Part shown: positions 7,149-15,244 of the stretch, piece by piece
Position numbering within the stretch: the first letter of the stretch is position 1
Layout: every line of letters starts with the position of its first letter
Origin: an uncultured Faecalibacterium sp.
GTDB taxonomy: Bacteria; Bacillota; Clostridia; Oscillospirales; Ruminococcaceae
NCBI GenBank assembly: GCA_934561555.1
Contig: CAKTGQ010000002.1
Coordinates: 124,001 to 188,000, forward strand
Length of the DNA stretch: 64,000 nt
Reading direction: 5' to 3'
Notes under the pieces: model-generated
Seen by the model: the letters and a program-made list of their open reading frames with translations, nothing else
Database searches by the model: none
What the model was told of the DNA's origin: nothing
Program-made: the position numbers and the translations under genes

Positions 7149-8063
7149 TTACTTCATGCCGTTTTCGCCGTCCCAGTGGGCGAAGAAGCAGGCCAGAGCG
7201 TCCTTCCAGTCGCGGACATCGTTGCCCACGGTGCAGCGCAGCATCCGGTTGTCCAGTGCGCTCCACTTGGGGCGGTCGGCGCTGTCCGGGTGCTTTGCCT
7301 TGTACTCCTCGCTGGTGCAGGGAGCCACAGTGGCGTCCACGCCGGAAAGGCGGATGATCTCGGCAGCAAAATCGTACCAGGAGCAGATGCCCTCGCCGGT
7401 GCAGTGGTACAGGCCGTACTCGTGGGTCACGCACAGCTGCAAGATCTCGTGGGCAAGGTCGGCTGCGTTGGTGGGGTTGCCGCACTGGTCGTTGACCACT
7501 TCCAGCTTGCCGAACTTTTTGCCCGCGTTCACGATGGTCTTGACAAAGTTTTTGCCGTAGTAGCTGTACAGCCACGCGGTGCGCACGATGAAGTGGCGGT
7601 GGCAGAACCGCTCCACATACTTTTCGCCCATGAGCTTGGTAGAGCCGTAGGCGCTGATGGGCCCGGGCAGGGTGGCTTCATCCTGCGGGATGCCGCCGTT
7701 CTCCCGGCCGGAGAACACATAGTCGGTGGAAACGTGCACCAGCCGTGCGCCGGTCTTTTCGGCAGCCTGCGCCAGATTGCGGGGGCCAAGGGCGTTTGCC
7801 TTAAAGGCATCGTCGTGGTGCACCTCGCACCCGTCCACGTTGGTGTAGGCGGCGCAGTTGATGATGATATCCGGGCGGTTGCGCCGCACGAACTCGTCCA
7901 CCATCTTGTAGTTGGAGATATCCAGCTCCGGCAGATCCACCGGGATCACCGTAGCGTTGAGCAGCTTTTCGGGGATGGGGCCCAGCTCGCTGCGGCCCTC
8001 CTGCAGCTGTTTGAGCAGCTCTGTGCCCAGCTGACCCTTGCAGCCTGTGACAATGATTTTCAT
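7149..8063 (-). CDS. rfbD: dTDP-4-dehydrorhamnose reductase
   Basis: Reduces dTDP-4-keto-L-rhamnose to dTDP-L-rhamnose, the last step of the pathway, with NAD(P)H. The 304-residue protein has the Rossmann motif TGCKGQLGTELL at the N-terminus, NCAAYTNVDGCE, VSTDYVFSG and the catalytic YGSTKLMGE with Tyr-x-x-x-Lys. The Gly-rich motif and VSTDYVF are hallmarks of RmlD. It is 22 bp downstream of rfbA. The reaction needs the product of RmlC (3,5-epimerase), which is not encoded in this cluster. Confidence 0.95.
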   Translation of the reverse strand: MKIIVTGCKGQLGTELLKQLQEGRSELGPIPEKLLNATVIPVDLPELDISNYKMVDEFVRRNRPDIIINCAAYTNVDGCEVHHDDAFKANALGPRNLAQAAEKTGARLVHVSTDYVFSGRENGGIPQDEATLPGPISAYGSTKLMGEKYVERFCHRHFIVRTAWLYSYYGKNFVKTIVNAGKKFGKLEVVNDQCGNPTNAADLAHEILQLCVTHEYGLYHCTGEGICSWYDFAAEIIRLSGVDATVAPCTSEEYKAKHPDSADRPKWSALDNRMLRCTVGNDVRDWKDALACFFAHWDGENGMK

Positions 8064-8085
8064 ACCAATGTGCCTTTCCTTATGC

Positions 8086-8973
8086 TTAGTAGCGCAGCTT
8101 GCCGTCGGCCACGTTCTTCAGATGCTGGCCGTAGGGGCTCTTGCCGTAGCGCTCGGCGCTTTCCAGCAGGGTGTCGCGGTCGATCCAGCCGTATTTGAAA
8201 GCGATCTCTTCCGGTGCGCTGATCTTGATGCCCTGACGCTTTTCGATCATGTGCACAAAGTCGGCAGCCTCCACAAGGCTTTCCATCGTGCCGGTGTCCA
8301 GCCATGCAAAGCCGCGGCCCAGCAGCTGCACATCCAGCTCGTCCTTCTTCAGGTACATATCGTTCAGGGTGGTGATCTCCAGCTCGCCGCGGGCAGAGGG
8401 CTTTACCTGCTTTGCCATCTGCACCACTTCCTTGTTGTAGAAGTACAGGCCGGTGATAGCGTAGTTGGACTTGGGATGCTGCGGCTTTTCCTCCACGCTG
8501 AGCACCTTGCCGTCCTTGTCGAACTCCACGATGCCAAAGCGCTCGGGGTCCTGCACATAGTAGCCGAACACGGTGCAGCGGCCCTTGTTCTCTGCGTTGG
8601 CCACGGCGCTTTTGAGCAGCTTGGAGAAGCCGTTGCCGTAGAAAATGTTATCGCCCAGGATCATGGCGCAACAGTCGTCGCCAATGAACTCTTCGCCCAG
8701 AATAAAGGCCTGTGCCAGACCGTCCGGGGAGGGCTGCACCTTATATTGCAAATGGATGCCGTACTGGCTGCCATCGCCCAGCAGCGCCTCAAAGCGGGGC
8801 GTATCGGTAGGGGTAGAGATGATCAGGATATCCTGAATGCCCGCCAGCATAAGGGTGGACAGCGGATAGTAGATCATCGGCTTGTCGTAGACCGGCAGCA
8901 GCTGTTTGCTGGTAACCATGGTCAAAGGATAGAGCCGTGTGCCGGCACCGCCGGCGAGAATAATGCCTTTCAT
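8086..8973 (-). CDS. rfbA: Glucose-1-phosphate thymidylyltransferase
   Basis: Makes dTDP-glucose from dTTP and glucose 1-phosphate, the entry step of dTDP-rhamnose synthesis. The 295-residue length is standard. Clear motifs are the nucleotide-binding [11 protein letters not shown] at residues 8-18, the [12 protein letters not shown] segment, and LGDNIFYG with the metal-binding Asp. The C-terminal [15 protein letters not shown] is also typical. It is the first of the dTDP-sugar genes in the transcript after the two glycosyltransferases. The start follows AAAGGAG. Confidence 0.97.
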   Translation of the reverse strand: MKGIILAGGAGTRLYPLTMVTSKQLLPVYDKPMIYYPLSTLMLAGIQDILIISTPTDTPRFEALLGDGSQYGIHLQYKVQPSPDGLAQAFILGEEFIGDDCCAMILGDNIFYGNGFSKLLKSAVANAENKGRCTVFGYYVQDPERFGIVEFDKDGKVLSVEEKPQHPKSNYAITGLYFYNKEVVQMAKQVKPSARGELEITTLNDMYLKKDELDVQLLGRGFAWLDTGTMESLVEAADFVHMIEKRQGIKISAPEEIAFKYGWIDRDTLLESAERYGKSPYGQHLKNVADGKLRY

Positions 8974-9135
8974 ACTTGTGCACTCCTTTTTTCTTATAAA
9001 AAGATGTGCAGCTTAATTCAAAGCGGAGCTGCGTCCGCTGTAAACAATTTTGGGTCTGCCGCGTCCGCATTTTTGCAAAAGACGATAGCAGTACACTTTA
9101 TTTTACTATGAAAGCACGCAAAATGCAAGAGGTTG

Positions 9136-9178
9136 AAAAGGCAGAAAGCGGCGTGCCGTCGGCACACCGCTTTCTGCG
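9136..9178 (-). terminator. Terminator after GT2 gene
   Basis: Leftward: GCAGAAAGCGGTGTGCC, GAC loop, GGCACGCCGCTTTCTGC, then CTTTTC. It follows the stop of the gene at 9208 and suggests the glycosyltransferases and rfbA-D may be separate transcripts. The rest of 8974-9207 holds no gene. Confidence 0.75.
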
Positions 9179-9207
9179 AATCAAAAACAATCTTATTTCG
9201 TCCCCGC

Positions 9208-9999
9208 TCACCACGCAAAGCCCCACTTGGAAAAGTAGCGCATCAGGCTGCGCAGCTGCCACAAAAAGGGCTTCAGGCTGCGGTGCGCCGCGCGGTGCCA
9301 TGCGTGGATGGCGGTGTACTGGGGCACCAGATACGCCTTGCCCCGGGTGCGCATCTTCTGGGTAAGGTCGGCGTCCTCCACATACATGAAGTAGCCCTCG
9401 TCAAAGCCGCCCACCGCCTTGAAGGCGGCGGTGTCCACCGCCGAAAAGCTACCGGTGCAGAACTCGATCTCGGTGGGCTTTGTCAGGTCTTTGTCCGTCA
9501 TCAGGTAGCGGTCGTTGCACTTTGCCCAAAAGCGCAGACAGGGCAGCTGACGGTAGACCATGGCGCGCACATTGCACCGGCGCAGCGGCAGCTGCTGGGG
9601 TCTGCCGTCCGGGAAGGTCAGTCCCGGGCGGGTCATCACCACGCCGGGGTGCGCCGCCATCCAGTCCGCAAGGTCGCTCAGGGTGTCCGCGGTCAGCTGG
9701 ATATCCGGGTTCAGGATAAAATGCACCCGGCTGTGCAGCAGCGAGAGCACCGTGTTGTGCCCGGTGCCGAAGCCGCCGTTCTCCAACCGGCAGAGCACCT
9801 GCACGGTCTGCCCGGGGGCGGTGCGCAGGGTGCCGTCCTTTGCGGCGGCGGTCAGCTTTTGTCCGCTGCCGTCCGGACTGGCGTTATCCACCAGATATAA
9901 GGTGAGCGGGTAGCGGCGGGTGCAGTCCAGCACGGTCTGGGCGGCCTTGATGGCTTCCTCTGCGCCGTTATACACCACGATACAGGCCGAAAGCTCCAT
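9208..9999 (-). CDS. GT2 glycosyltransferase, rhamnosyltransferase-like
   Basis: A 263-residue GT-A fold glycosyltransferase. The N-terminal strand LSACIVVYNG and VDNASPDGS near residue 37 are the family-2 start; the metal-binding acidic motif is replaced by NPDI near residue 95, and the ED motif occurs as YVEDADLTQKMR. The end HAWHRAAHRSLKPF, then RYFSKWG, is typical of WbbL-like rhamnosyltransferases, so transfer of rhamnose from dTDP-rhamnose made by the neighbouring genes is likely. I start it at 9999, which follows AAGGGGG; a longer frame to 10059 would overlap the preceding gene and lacks a ribosome site. Confidence 0.85.
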   Translation of the reverse strand: MELSACIVVYNGAEEAIKAAQTVLDCTRRYPLTLYLVDNASPDGSGQKLTAAAKDGTLRTAPGQTVQVLCRLENGGFGTGHNTVLSLLHSRVHFILNPDIQLTADTLSDLADWMAAHPGVVMTRPGLTFPDGRPQQLPLRRCNVRAMVYRQLPCLRFWAKCNDRYLMTDKDLTKPTEIEFCTGSFSAVDTAAFKAVGGFDEGYFMYVEDADLTQKMRTRGKAYLVPQYTAIHAWHRAAHRSLKPFLWQLRSLMRYFSKWGFAW

Positions 10000-10036
10000 C
10001 TGCGTTCCCCCTTTCGTATCGGTTTGGGGTGAAGGC

Positions 10037-12451
10037 TCACTCCAGCGGCTTGATGTCAAAGCTGAAGTCCTCCTTCATCAGGTCAAAGTTGGGGTTCATG
10101 CAGGGGTCGCCCGCAGCCAGCTGCTTTGCCCACCGCTTCTGGAAGCGCTCCACCTCGGAGGCAAAGCGCTTGCGCTTGGCGGGGCTTTCGTCCAGCCCGC
10201 GACTCTTGCTCTCGTAGTGGTACAGCTGGGCAAAGGGGGTGAACACGTTGGTGTAGCCGGCCTCCCGCACGCGGACGCAGAAGTCCACGTCGTTGAAGGC
10301 CACGGCAAAGCTCTCGTCCAGCCCTTCCACCTGCTCGTACACGTCCTTGCGCACCATCAGGCAGGCGGCGGTCACGGCGTACACGTCCTGCGCATAGACC
10401 AGCCGTCCCATATAACCGGGGTGTCCCACGGGGAAGTTCTTGTGCATGTGGGCCGCCAGCGTCAGGAAGCCAAAGCCAATGCCCGCGTGCTGGATGGTGT
10501 TGTCCGGGTAGAGCAGCTTTGCGCCCACGCAGCCCACCCGGTCCTGCTGGGCGTACATGACCATCTCCTCCATCCAGCGGGGAGAGATGACCTCGGTATC
10601 GTTGTTGAGCAGCAGCAGATACTCGCCGGTAGCGGCCTTTGCGCCAAAGTTGTTCAGGGCGCTGTAATTGAAGCCGGTGCCCTGCCATGTGAGCACATGC
10701 AGGGTGTCCGGGTGCTCCTTTTGCAGCTGCTCGTAGCAGCGGAAGGTGGCAGGCTCCTTGCTGTTGTTCTCGATGATGATCACTTCAAAATCCGGGTAGG
10801 TGGTCTTGCGGTAGATGGACTCCACGCACACCCGCAGATCGCCCGAATGGTCGCAGCTGGGGATCAGCACGCTGACCCGCCCGGGCTTTGTGATGGTGTA
10901 ATCGGTCTTGTAGAAGCCCGGGGTGTTTGGCACCATGGTCACCGCGTCCACCGGCACGCCCATGCGGTCGTAATGGGCGCGCAGCGCCTTCATGGCTGCT
11001 TCCAGACAGTAGGTCTTGGCGGAGATGTTGCTGGCTACACTTGCCGGGCTGGAACGCCAGTAGTAGAGCAAGTGCGGGATGTGCACGATCTTTTCTGCCT
11101 GTTCGGTCAGGCGCAGATAGAGGTCGTAATCCTGACTGCCGTTGAACTCTGCCCGCTCGTCGCCGCCCACCTTTGCCAGCAGCGCCGCGCTGAACACGCT
11201 CAGGTGGCAGATATAGTTGTTGGAGCGCAGGTTATCCAGCATATAATCCGGCTTGAAGTGGTAGACCGTCAGGTGGTCGATGTCCCCCTCAAAGGTCACT
11301 TCGTCCGTATATACAAAGTCCGCACCCTGCTTGGCAATGGCCTCTGCCACATACCACAGTGCGCAGGGGTGCAGGATGTCGTCATGGTCCAGCAGGGCGA
11401 TATACTCGCCGGTGGCAAGGGCAAAGCCCTGATTGGTGTTGCCCGCAATGCCCTCGTTGCTGTCCAGTTTCCGGTAGCGGATGCGGCTGTCGGTGCGGGC
11501 GCGCTCCTGCACGAGGGCACCCACGTCCGCGTCCTGCCCGGCATCCACCATGCACAGCTCCCAGTTGCGGTAGGTCTGGTTCTGCACCGAGTCCAGCAGC
11601 TCCACCAGAAAATCGTGAGGGGTGTTGTACAGCGGCACCACGATGCTAATAAGGGGTGCAGCGGGCTGGTCGGCGGCCTGCCGCACCAGCAGCTCCACGT
11701 CCGCAAAGCGGTCGGCGGGCATCGCCTTGCCCGGGAACAGCTTTTTGTACTCCTTTTTGGCCTTAGCCTGTGCCTTTACGCCCGCAAAGCCCACCCGGCG
11801 CAGGGTGGCAAAAAAGACGAACAGCGGGAAGGTGCGCCACAGCTGGCGGCACTTGCTTACCAGATACCGCAGCGGCCAGCTGGCCTTCCAGAAGGTAGAG
11901 TTGACCACACTGTTCAGGGTCTTTTCCAGGTCCTGCTCGTGGCTGCGGCTCAGGGAAAGGTCGCTGCGCAGCCGTTCCAGCTGGGCAGCCTGCTCTGCGG
12001 CGGTGCGCTCGGCCTGCAGGGTGCGCTCCCGCAAAACGTCCAGCTGCTGCTCGTAGCCGTTTTCCAGTTCCGGCAGTTCCGGGGCGTCCATGCGGCAGAA
12101 CAGCGCCGTCAGCTGCTCCTTGCCGCTGTCCTTCCATGCAAGCTCCCGGCAGAAGCCCTGTGCAACAAGCTGCTTTGCGCAGTCTGCCATGCCGGCGTAC
12201 TCGCCGCACACCAGCACCACCTTTTCGGCCTGTACGGCGGGCAGATTGACCCACTGGGGGTCTGCCACCACCAGCAGCTCCGGGGCGCTTTGCACCACAG
12301 TGGTATTCATTTTACAAAAAGCTTTTTCCAGCAACCCGCTGTCCTCCAGCACCTGTACGCTGCGGGGAGCCAGCTCCCGCACGATGCGCTGTGCCAGTGC
12401 ACGGCAGCGCTCGGCGGCCTCCTGATTCTGCTTTTCCTGATCCAACTCCAT
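10037..12451 (-). CDS. Tandem-domain GT2 glycosyltransferase
   Basis: An 804-residue protein with two GT2 domains. An N-terminal part (to about residue 240) has a Rossmann-like segment and a coiled coil with many Glu and Gln. The first GT2 domain starts at ISIVVPLYNTP (about residue 265) with DHDDI as its acidic motif. The second starts at VSVLIPSCDHSGD (about residue 530) with NNDTEV as its acidic motif, and ends with FNDVDFCVRVREAGY. Such tandem GT2 proteins build O-antigen-like or rhamnose-rich surface polymers. The ATG at 12451 follows GGAG; a frame start at 12502 has no ribosome site. It is the first gene of the leftward cluster. Confidence 0.85.
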   Translation of the reverse strand: MELDQEKQNQEAAERCRALAQRIVRELAPRSVQVLEDSGLLEKAFCKMNTTVVQSAPELLVVADPQWVNLPAVQAEKVVLVCGEYAGMADCAKQLVAQGFCRELAWKDSGKEQLTALFCRMDAPELPELENGYEQQLDVLRERTLQAERTAAEQAAQLERLRSDLSLSRSHEQDLEKTLNSVVNSTFWKASWPLRYLVSKCRQLWRTFPLFVFFATLRRVGFAGVKAQAKAKKEYKKLFPGKAMPADRFADVELLVRQAADQPAAPLISIVVPLYNTPHDFLVELLDSVQNQTYRNWELCMVDAGQDADVGALVQERARTDSRIRYRKLDSNEGIAGNTNQGFALATGEYIALLDHDDILHPCALWYVAEAIAKQGADFVYTDEVTFEGDIDHLTVYHFKPDYMLDNLRSNNYICHLSVFSAALLAKVGGDERAEFNGSQDYDLYLRLTEQAEKIVHIPHLLYYWRSSPASVASNISAKTYCLEAAMKALRAHYDRMGVPVDAVTMVPNTPGFYKTDYTITKPGRVSVLIPSCDHSGDLRVCVESIYRKTTYPDFEVIIIENNSKEPATFRCYEQLQKEHPDTLHVLTWQGTGFNYSALNNFGAKAATGEYLLLLNNDTEVISPRWMEEMVMYAQQDRVGCVGAKLLYPDNTIQHAGIGFGFLTLAAHMHKNFPVGHPGYMGRLVYAQDVYAVTAACLMVRKDVYEQVEGLDESFAVAFNDVDFCVRVREAGYTNVFTPFAQLYHYESKSRGLDESPAKRKRFASEVERFQKRWAKQLAAGDPCMNPNFDLMKEDFSFDIKPLE

Positions 12452-12519
12452 GCTGATACTCCAATCCGTGCGTTTTTCCACGCAGTTATGTTTCCCGTTC
12501 ATTTTTCACAAACGGATAT

Positions 12520-12528
12520 AGTATACCA
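12520..12528 (-). promoter_or_regulatory. Extended -10 promoter of the GT cluster
   Basis: Leftward TGGTATACT, an extended -10 box about 70 bp before the chosen start at 12451. No clear -35 box. Confidence 0.45.
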
Positions 12529-12579
12529 AATCCTGCGGCGTTTGAGAAGGTATTTCCAAAATTTCAGTTAAATAGCCTC

Positions 12580-13626
12580 TCAGCGGAACAGCCCCGCCAG
12601 CCAGCCGAACAGTCCGCCGCTGCGGGTAGTGCTGGTACGGATCTTTGCACCGGTGTAGTAGTGCCGCAAAATTTGCTTGTAGTTCATGCCTTCCTCGGCG
12701 GCGTAGCCCACCGCGCCGCACTGGCTCATGCCCACGCCGTGACCAAAGCCGTAGTAGGTCATGCAGGGGGTGCCGCTGGCATCGGTGCCGAAATCGAAGC
12801 AGTAGCGGGAAGAAACGAACTGGTTGATGTACCGGTAACTGCGCCCGTTGGACACCAGCGTGTTGTACTGCACAAAGCCGCCCAGATCCTTGTGGGTGGT
12901 GTCGGCACTCTGGTAAGGCTCGCCGGTGCGGCTGTCGTTGTGTTCTATATAGGTGTAGTCCTTGCCGATCACCCGGCGCATCAGGTTGTGGTACTGCTCC
13001 TCGTAAGGGCTTTCCACGCTTTGCAGGTAAGGCACATCCGTGCCCCATGCGTCCAGACTGGCGCAGGTGCCGTACACGCCGGTCTGGGTGTTGTAGCCCG
13101 CACTGGCCGACCATACCGCGTCGCACACGCTGCCGTTGTACACCAACACCTCATCCTTGACCGCCTGCACTGCCTTGCGGATGGCGCTGCGGGCAGAGGA
13201 CGGGATCTGATCGACCGGGGTGTAGATCAGCGCATTGGCAGACGAGCCGTACTGCTTGTGATATTCCAGATAGGAGTGCACCGCCACCGCCTGCGCCTTC
13301 CACGCCTGCTGCGCGGCGCTGGCGCTGACATAGCTGCCAATGGAGCCAAGCTCGGTATAGGTGATGCCCACCAGACAGTCCTCAAGATCCAGCGTGACGT
13401 TGCGCTTGAGCCCCTGTCCCTTGATGTTCAGGTAGGGCATGGTGATCTTATCCTTGGAGCCAAACAGCCAGCTCAGACAGTTTTCGTCCTCTGCGGGGAT
13501 CAGGGTAGTATCGGCCCCGCCGATGGTGGTGGCAGCCGAAGCCGCTGCCGCCGGGATGCAGACGCACAGCACCGCCGCCAGCAGAAAAGCCGCCGCGCGG
13601 CGGGCAAAAGAATGCAAATGTTTCAA
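12580..13626 (-). CDS. SpoIID/LytB-domain protein
   Basis: A 348-residue exported protein of the SpoIID family (peptidoglycan lytic transglycosylase that removes stem-less glycan during engulfment in spore formers; LytB in other settings). It starts at a TTG (13626) after AAGGAGG; a signal peptide of about 30 residues rich in Ala and Leu follows. The SpoIID core runs from about residue 65: LEDCLVGITYTELGS, which keeps the catalytic-type Glu, then WKAQAVAVHSYLEYHKQYG, and the C-terminal GFGHGVGMSQCGAVGYAAEEG, then ILRHYYTGAKI. The Cys in place of Tyr in LEDYLxG is unusual. The gene stands alone, so it may act in vegetative wall turnover. Confidence 0.88.
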   Translation of the reverse strand: MKHLHSFARRAAAFLLAAVLCVCIPAAAASAATTIGGADTTLIPAEDENCLSWLFGSKDKITMPYLNIKGQGLKRNVTLDLEDCLVGITYTELGSIGSYVSASAAQQAWKAQAVAVHSYLEYHKQYGSSANALIYTPVDQIPSSARSAIRKAVQAVKDEVLVYNGSVCDAVWSASAGYNTQTGVYGTCASLDAWGTDVPYLQSVESPYEEQYHNLMRRVIGKDYTYIEHNDSRTGEPYQSADTTHKDLGGFVQYNTLVSNGRSYRYINQFVSSRYCFDFGTDASGTPCMTYYGFGHGVGMSQCGAVGYAAEEGMNYKQILRHYYTGAKIRTSTTRSGGLFGWLAGLFR

Positions 13627-13765
13627 AGTCCGGTTCCCTCCTTGTAGGCATATTTTACGTTTTGATATAACCTTAGTGTAGCACAGCCCGCGCCGCCGGG
13701 CAAGAACCGGAGTTATGTATTTTGCGCCGGGCGGGACGATTTGAGAAAAGCTGCAAAACTTCCTC

Positions 13766-13794
13766 TTGATTTTACCCATAGAATCCGGTATAAT
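13766..13794 (+). promoter_or_regulatory. tRNA-Leu promoter
   Basis: -35 TTGATT (13766-13771), 17-bp spacer, -10 TATAAT (13789-13794), 22 bp before the mature tRNA end. Confidence 0.75.
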
Positions 13795-13816
13795 AAAAGT
13801 CGTTCAAAAACGATGC

Positions 13817-13900
13817 GCCGGTGTGTCGGAATGGCAGACGAGGGGGACTCAAAATCCCTTGTGCTAATAACACGTGTGGGTTCGACCCCCACCACCGGCA
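13817..13900 (+). tRNA. tRNA-Leu(CAA)
   Basis: An 84-base class II tRNA. The acceptor arms GCCGGTG and CACCGGC pair fully. The anticodon loop CTCAAAA gives CAA, a long variable arm follows, and the T loop is GGTTCGACCCC-like. The discriminator base is A. CCA is not encoded. Confidence 0.95.
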
Positions 13901-14133
13901 TAAAAAAGAAGCTCCCCAGCTCGTCTGGGGAGTTTCTTTTTTATCTGCGGCGTGTGAGTGGGTCGAACAGCACGGCCCTGCTTTGCAGGGCGAGCGATCA
14001 GCCCTGCGGGCTGTCGCTCAGTGCGCGGGAGACCCCCACCACCGGCATAAAAAGGGAACTCCTCCAGCTTGTCTGGGGGAGTTTTCTTTTTATCTGCCTG
14101 CGGCGTGTGAGCGGGTCGAACAGCACGGCCCTG
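13884..14133 (+). repeat. Duplicated tRNA-Leu 3' end with terminator
   Basis: Two direct copies, 13884-13980 and 14031-14133. Each begins in or repeats the tRNA 3' end (GACCCCCACCACCGGCATAA), continues through a rho-independent hairpin, and ends with GGGTCGAACAGCACGGCCCTG. The second copy has no tRNA body. The 50 bp between them hold a TCAGCCCTGCGGGCTG-type palindrome. Confidence 0.8.
13912..13942 (+). terminator. tRNA-Leu terminator
   Basis: CTCCCCAG, loop, CTGGGGAG, then TTTCTTTTTT. A diverged second copy lies at 14056-14091. Confidence 0.9.
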
Positions 14134-14155
14134 ACAAAGAATGTTCCGGAAACGC

Positions 14156-14220
14156 GAACCGCCCCCATTTGCCAGACCGTATGGTATACCGCTCAGGAAA
14201 TGGGGCGGTTCATTTTTTGT
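14156..14220. other. Long inverted repeat in 14.1-14.5 kb gap
   Basis: GAACCGCCCCCATTT pairs with GAAATGGGGCGGTTC across about 30 bases that themselves contain the palindrome CCGTATGGTATACCG; CATTTTTTG follows. It may be a terminator or a structured RNA. The remaining 14134-14473 stretch holds no gene I can support. Confidence 0.5.
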
Positions 14221-14473
14221 GCGGCAGCTTCTGCTTTTTATCCGCTGCGTCCCTTGCGCGTGCCGACAGTTCCGTTCCGCCTTATTCTGCCCCCGCAAAA
14301 GGCCGTTTTTGCCCGCCGTATTTGTGGCCGCAGCGCCTCCCGGCTTTCCCGGGAATGGCCGCCCGTTTTGCCGAAAGGTCGTACTATACCCGAGAAAAAA
14401 ACATCGAAATACTGCTCCGGCCATTTATTCTACTATTTCTTACCGTTTTTACAATGTTTTTTGCAAAAAAGGC

Positions 14474-14502
14474 TTTACAAATGAATTTTAAAAACATATT
14501 AT
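14474..14502 (+). promoter_or_regulatory. DUF6465 gene promoter
   Basis: -35 TTTACA (14474-14479), 17-bp spacer, -10 TATTAT (14497-14502) in a strongly AT-rich segment. It implies a 5' leader of about 155 bases before the start codon, with a GGTGCAGC/GCTGCACC hairpin at 14617-14635. Confidence 0.65.
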
Positions 14503-14665
14503 ATAATCATAAGTTCAACTTCTTTACGCAAATAGTTTCGTTCCGGTTCGTATGGGGCAGCGAGGTCTGCGCTTTCCGCGCCGCTTCTGCCTTGCGATAG
14601 ATCATTGGAGCCCGCCGGTGCAGCCCCGCTGCACCAGATCAAATACAGAAGGAAGGTTATGCATC

Positions 14666-14956
14666 ATGCCTGAAAAGAAAGTTTCTGCTCCCGCAGCCGA
14701 AGCTCCGGCTGCCGAGGGCAAGACCCGCAAATCCACCAAGGCTCCCGCCCGCCGCGGCCGCCCGCCGCTGGCACCTGAGCTGTATGTAGAGATGGGCGGT
14801 GAGCAGTACAACATCACCGACATCATCGACCGCGCCAAGGCAGACTACCGCACCACCCACAAGGTCGGCGTGCAGTCCTGCAAGGTATACGTCAAGCCCG
14901 AGGAGGGCGCAGCTTACTACGTCATCAACAAGTTCTCCGGCAAGCTGGATCTGTAA
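14666..14956 (+). CDS. DUF6465 family protein
   Basis: A 96-residue basic protein. The N-terminal 35 residues are low in complexity and rich in Ala, Lys, Pro and Arg, including an AT-hook-like RRGRPPL; the C-terminal half is a compact domain with YVEMGGEQYNITDIIDRAK and the VYVKPEEGAAYYVINKFSG block that marks DUF6465. The function is unknown. The basic tail with RGRP suggests nucleic-acid binding, which is inference. The gene stands alone with a good promoter, a long leader and a strong terminator, so it is probably well expressed. The ATG at 14666 follows AAGGAAGG; a second ATG at 14659 is out of frame. Confidence 0.85.
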   Translation: MPEKKVSAPAAEAPAAEGKTRKSTKAPARRGRPPLAPELYVEMGGEQYNITDIIDRAKADYRTTHKVGVQSCKVYVKPEEGAAYYVINKFSGKLDL

Positions 14957-15034
14957 TTTTTTCACAGGGCTGCAAGCAGCACCGCACTGCTGCCGCGCCC
15001 GCCATTCCCACAATGAGGCTCCATAAACAAAGAG

Positions 15035-15070
15035 ACCGCTGCACAAGCACTGTGCAGCGGCTTCTTTTTA
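15035..15070 (+). terminator. DUF6465 gene terminator
   Basis: CCGCTGCAC, AAGCA loop, TGTGCAGCGG, then CTTCTTTTTA. Confidence 0.85.
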
Positions 15071-15074
15071 TGCC

Positions 15075-15210
15075 GGGACGATTGGGAATGGCCTCCGCTT
15101 GTGCTCTGGCCATATTCAACGGAAAATTATTTTAAATTTCGGGATATCGGAACGCCTGCAGGCGTTCCGATATCCCATTTTCACAAGTGAGGGTCGTAAA
15201 GGCGGAGGGC
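15075..15210 (+). repeat. Structured repeat family 1, copy C
   Basis: GGGACGATTGGGAATGG, crossing helices ATGGCC/GGCCAT and TCCG/CGGA, AAATTATTTTAAA, a perfect hairpin GGGATATCGGAACGCC with its complement around TGCA, and the tail TTTTCACAAGTGAGGGTCGTAAA. It lies between convergent genes, just after a terminator. Confidence 0.8.
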
Positions 15211-15244
15211 ATTTCAAATCATTTTTTCGAGCGCCGACAACCCG

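Noticed and set aside
9920..12571. Long plus-strand frame of 883 codons opposite the tandem GT2 gene
   Set aside because: It is a shadow frame created by GC-rich codons of the real minus-strand gene. It has no ribosome site, and its product is low in complexity with no known motif.
14031..14053. Second tRNA-Leu
   Set aside because: Only the T-arm and acceptor 3' part are present; there is no D arm or anticodon arm before it.
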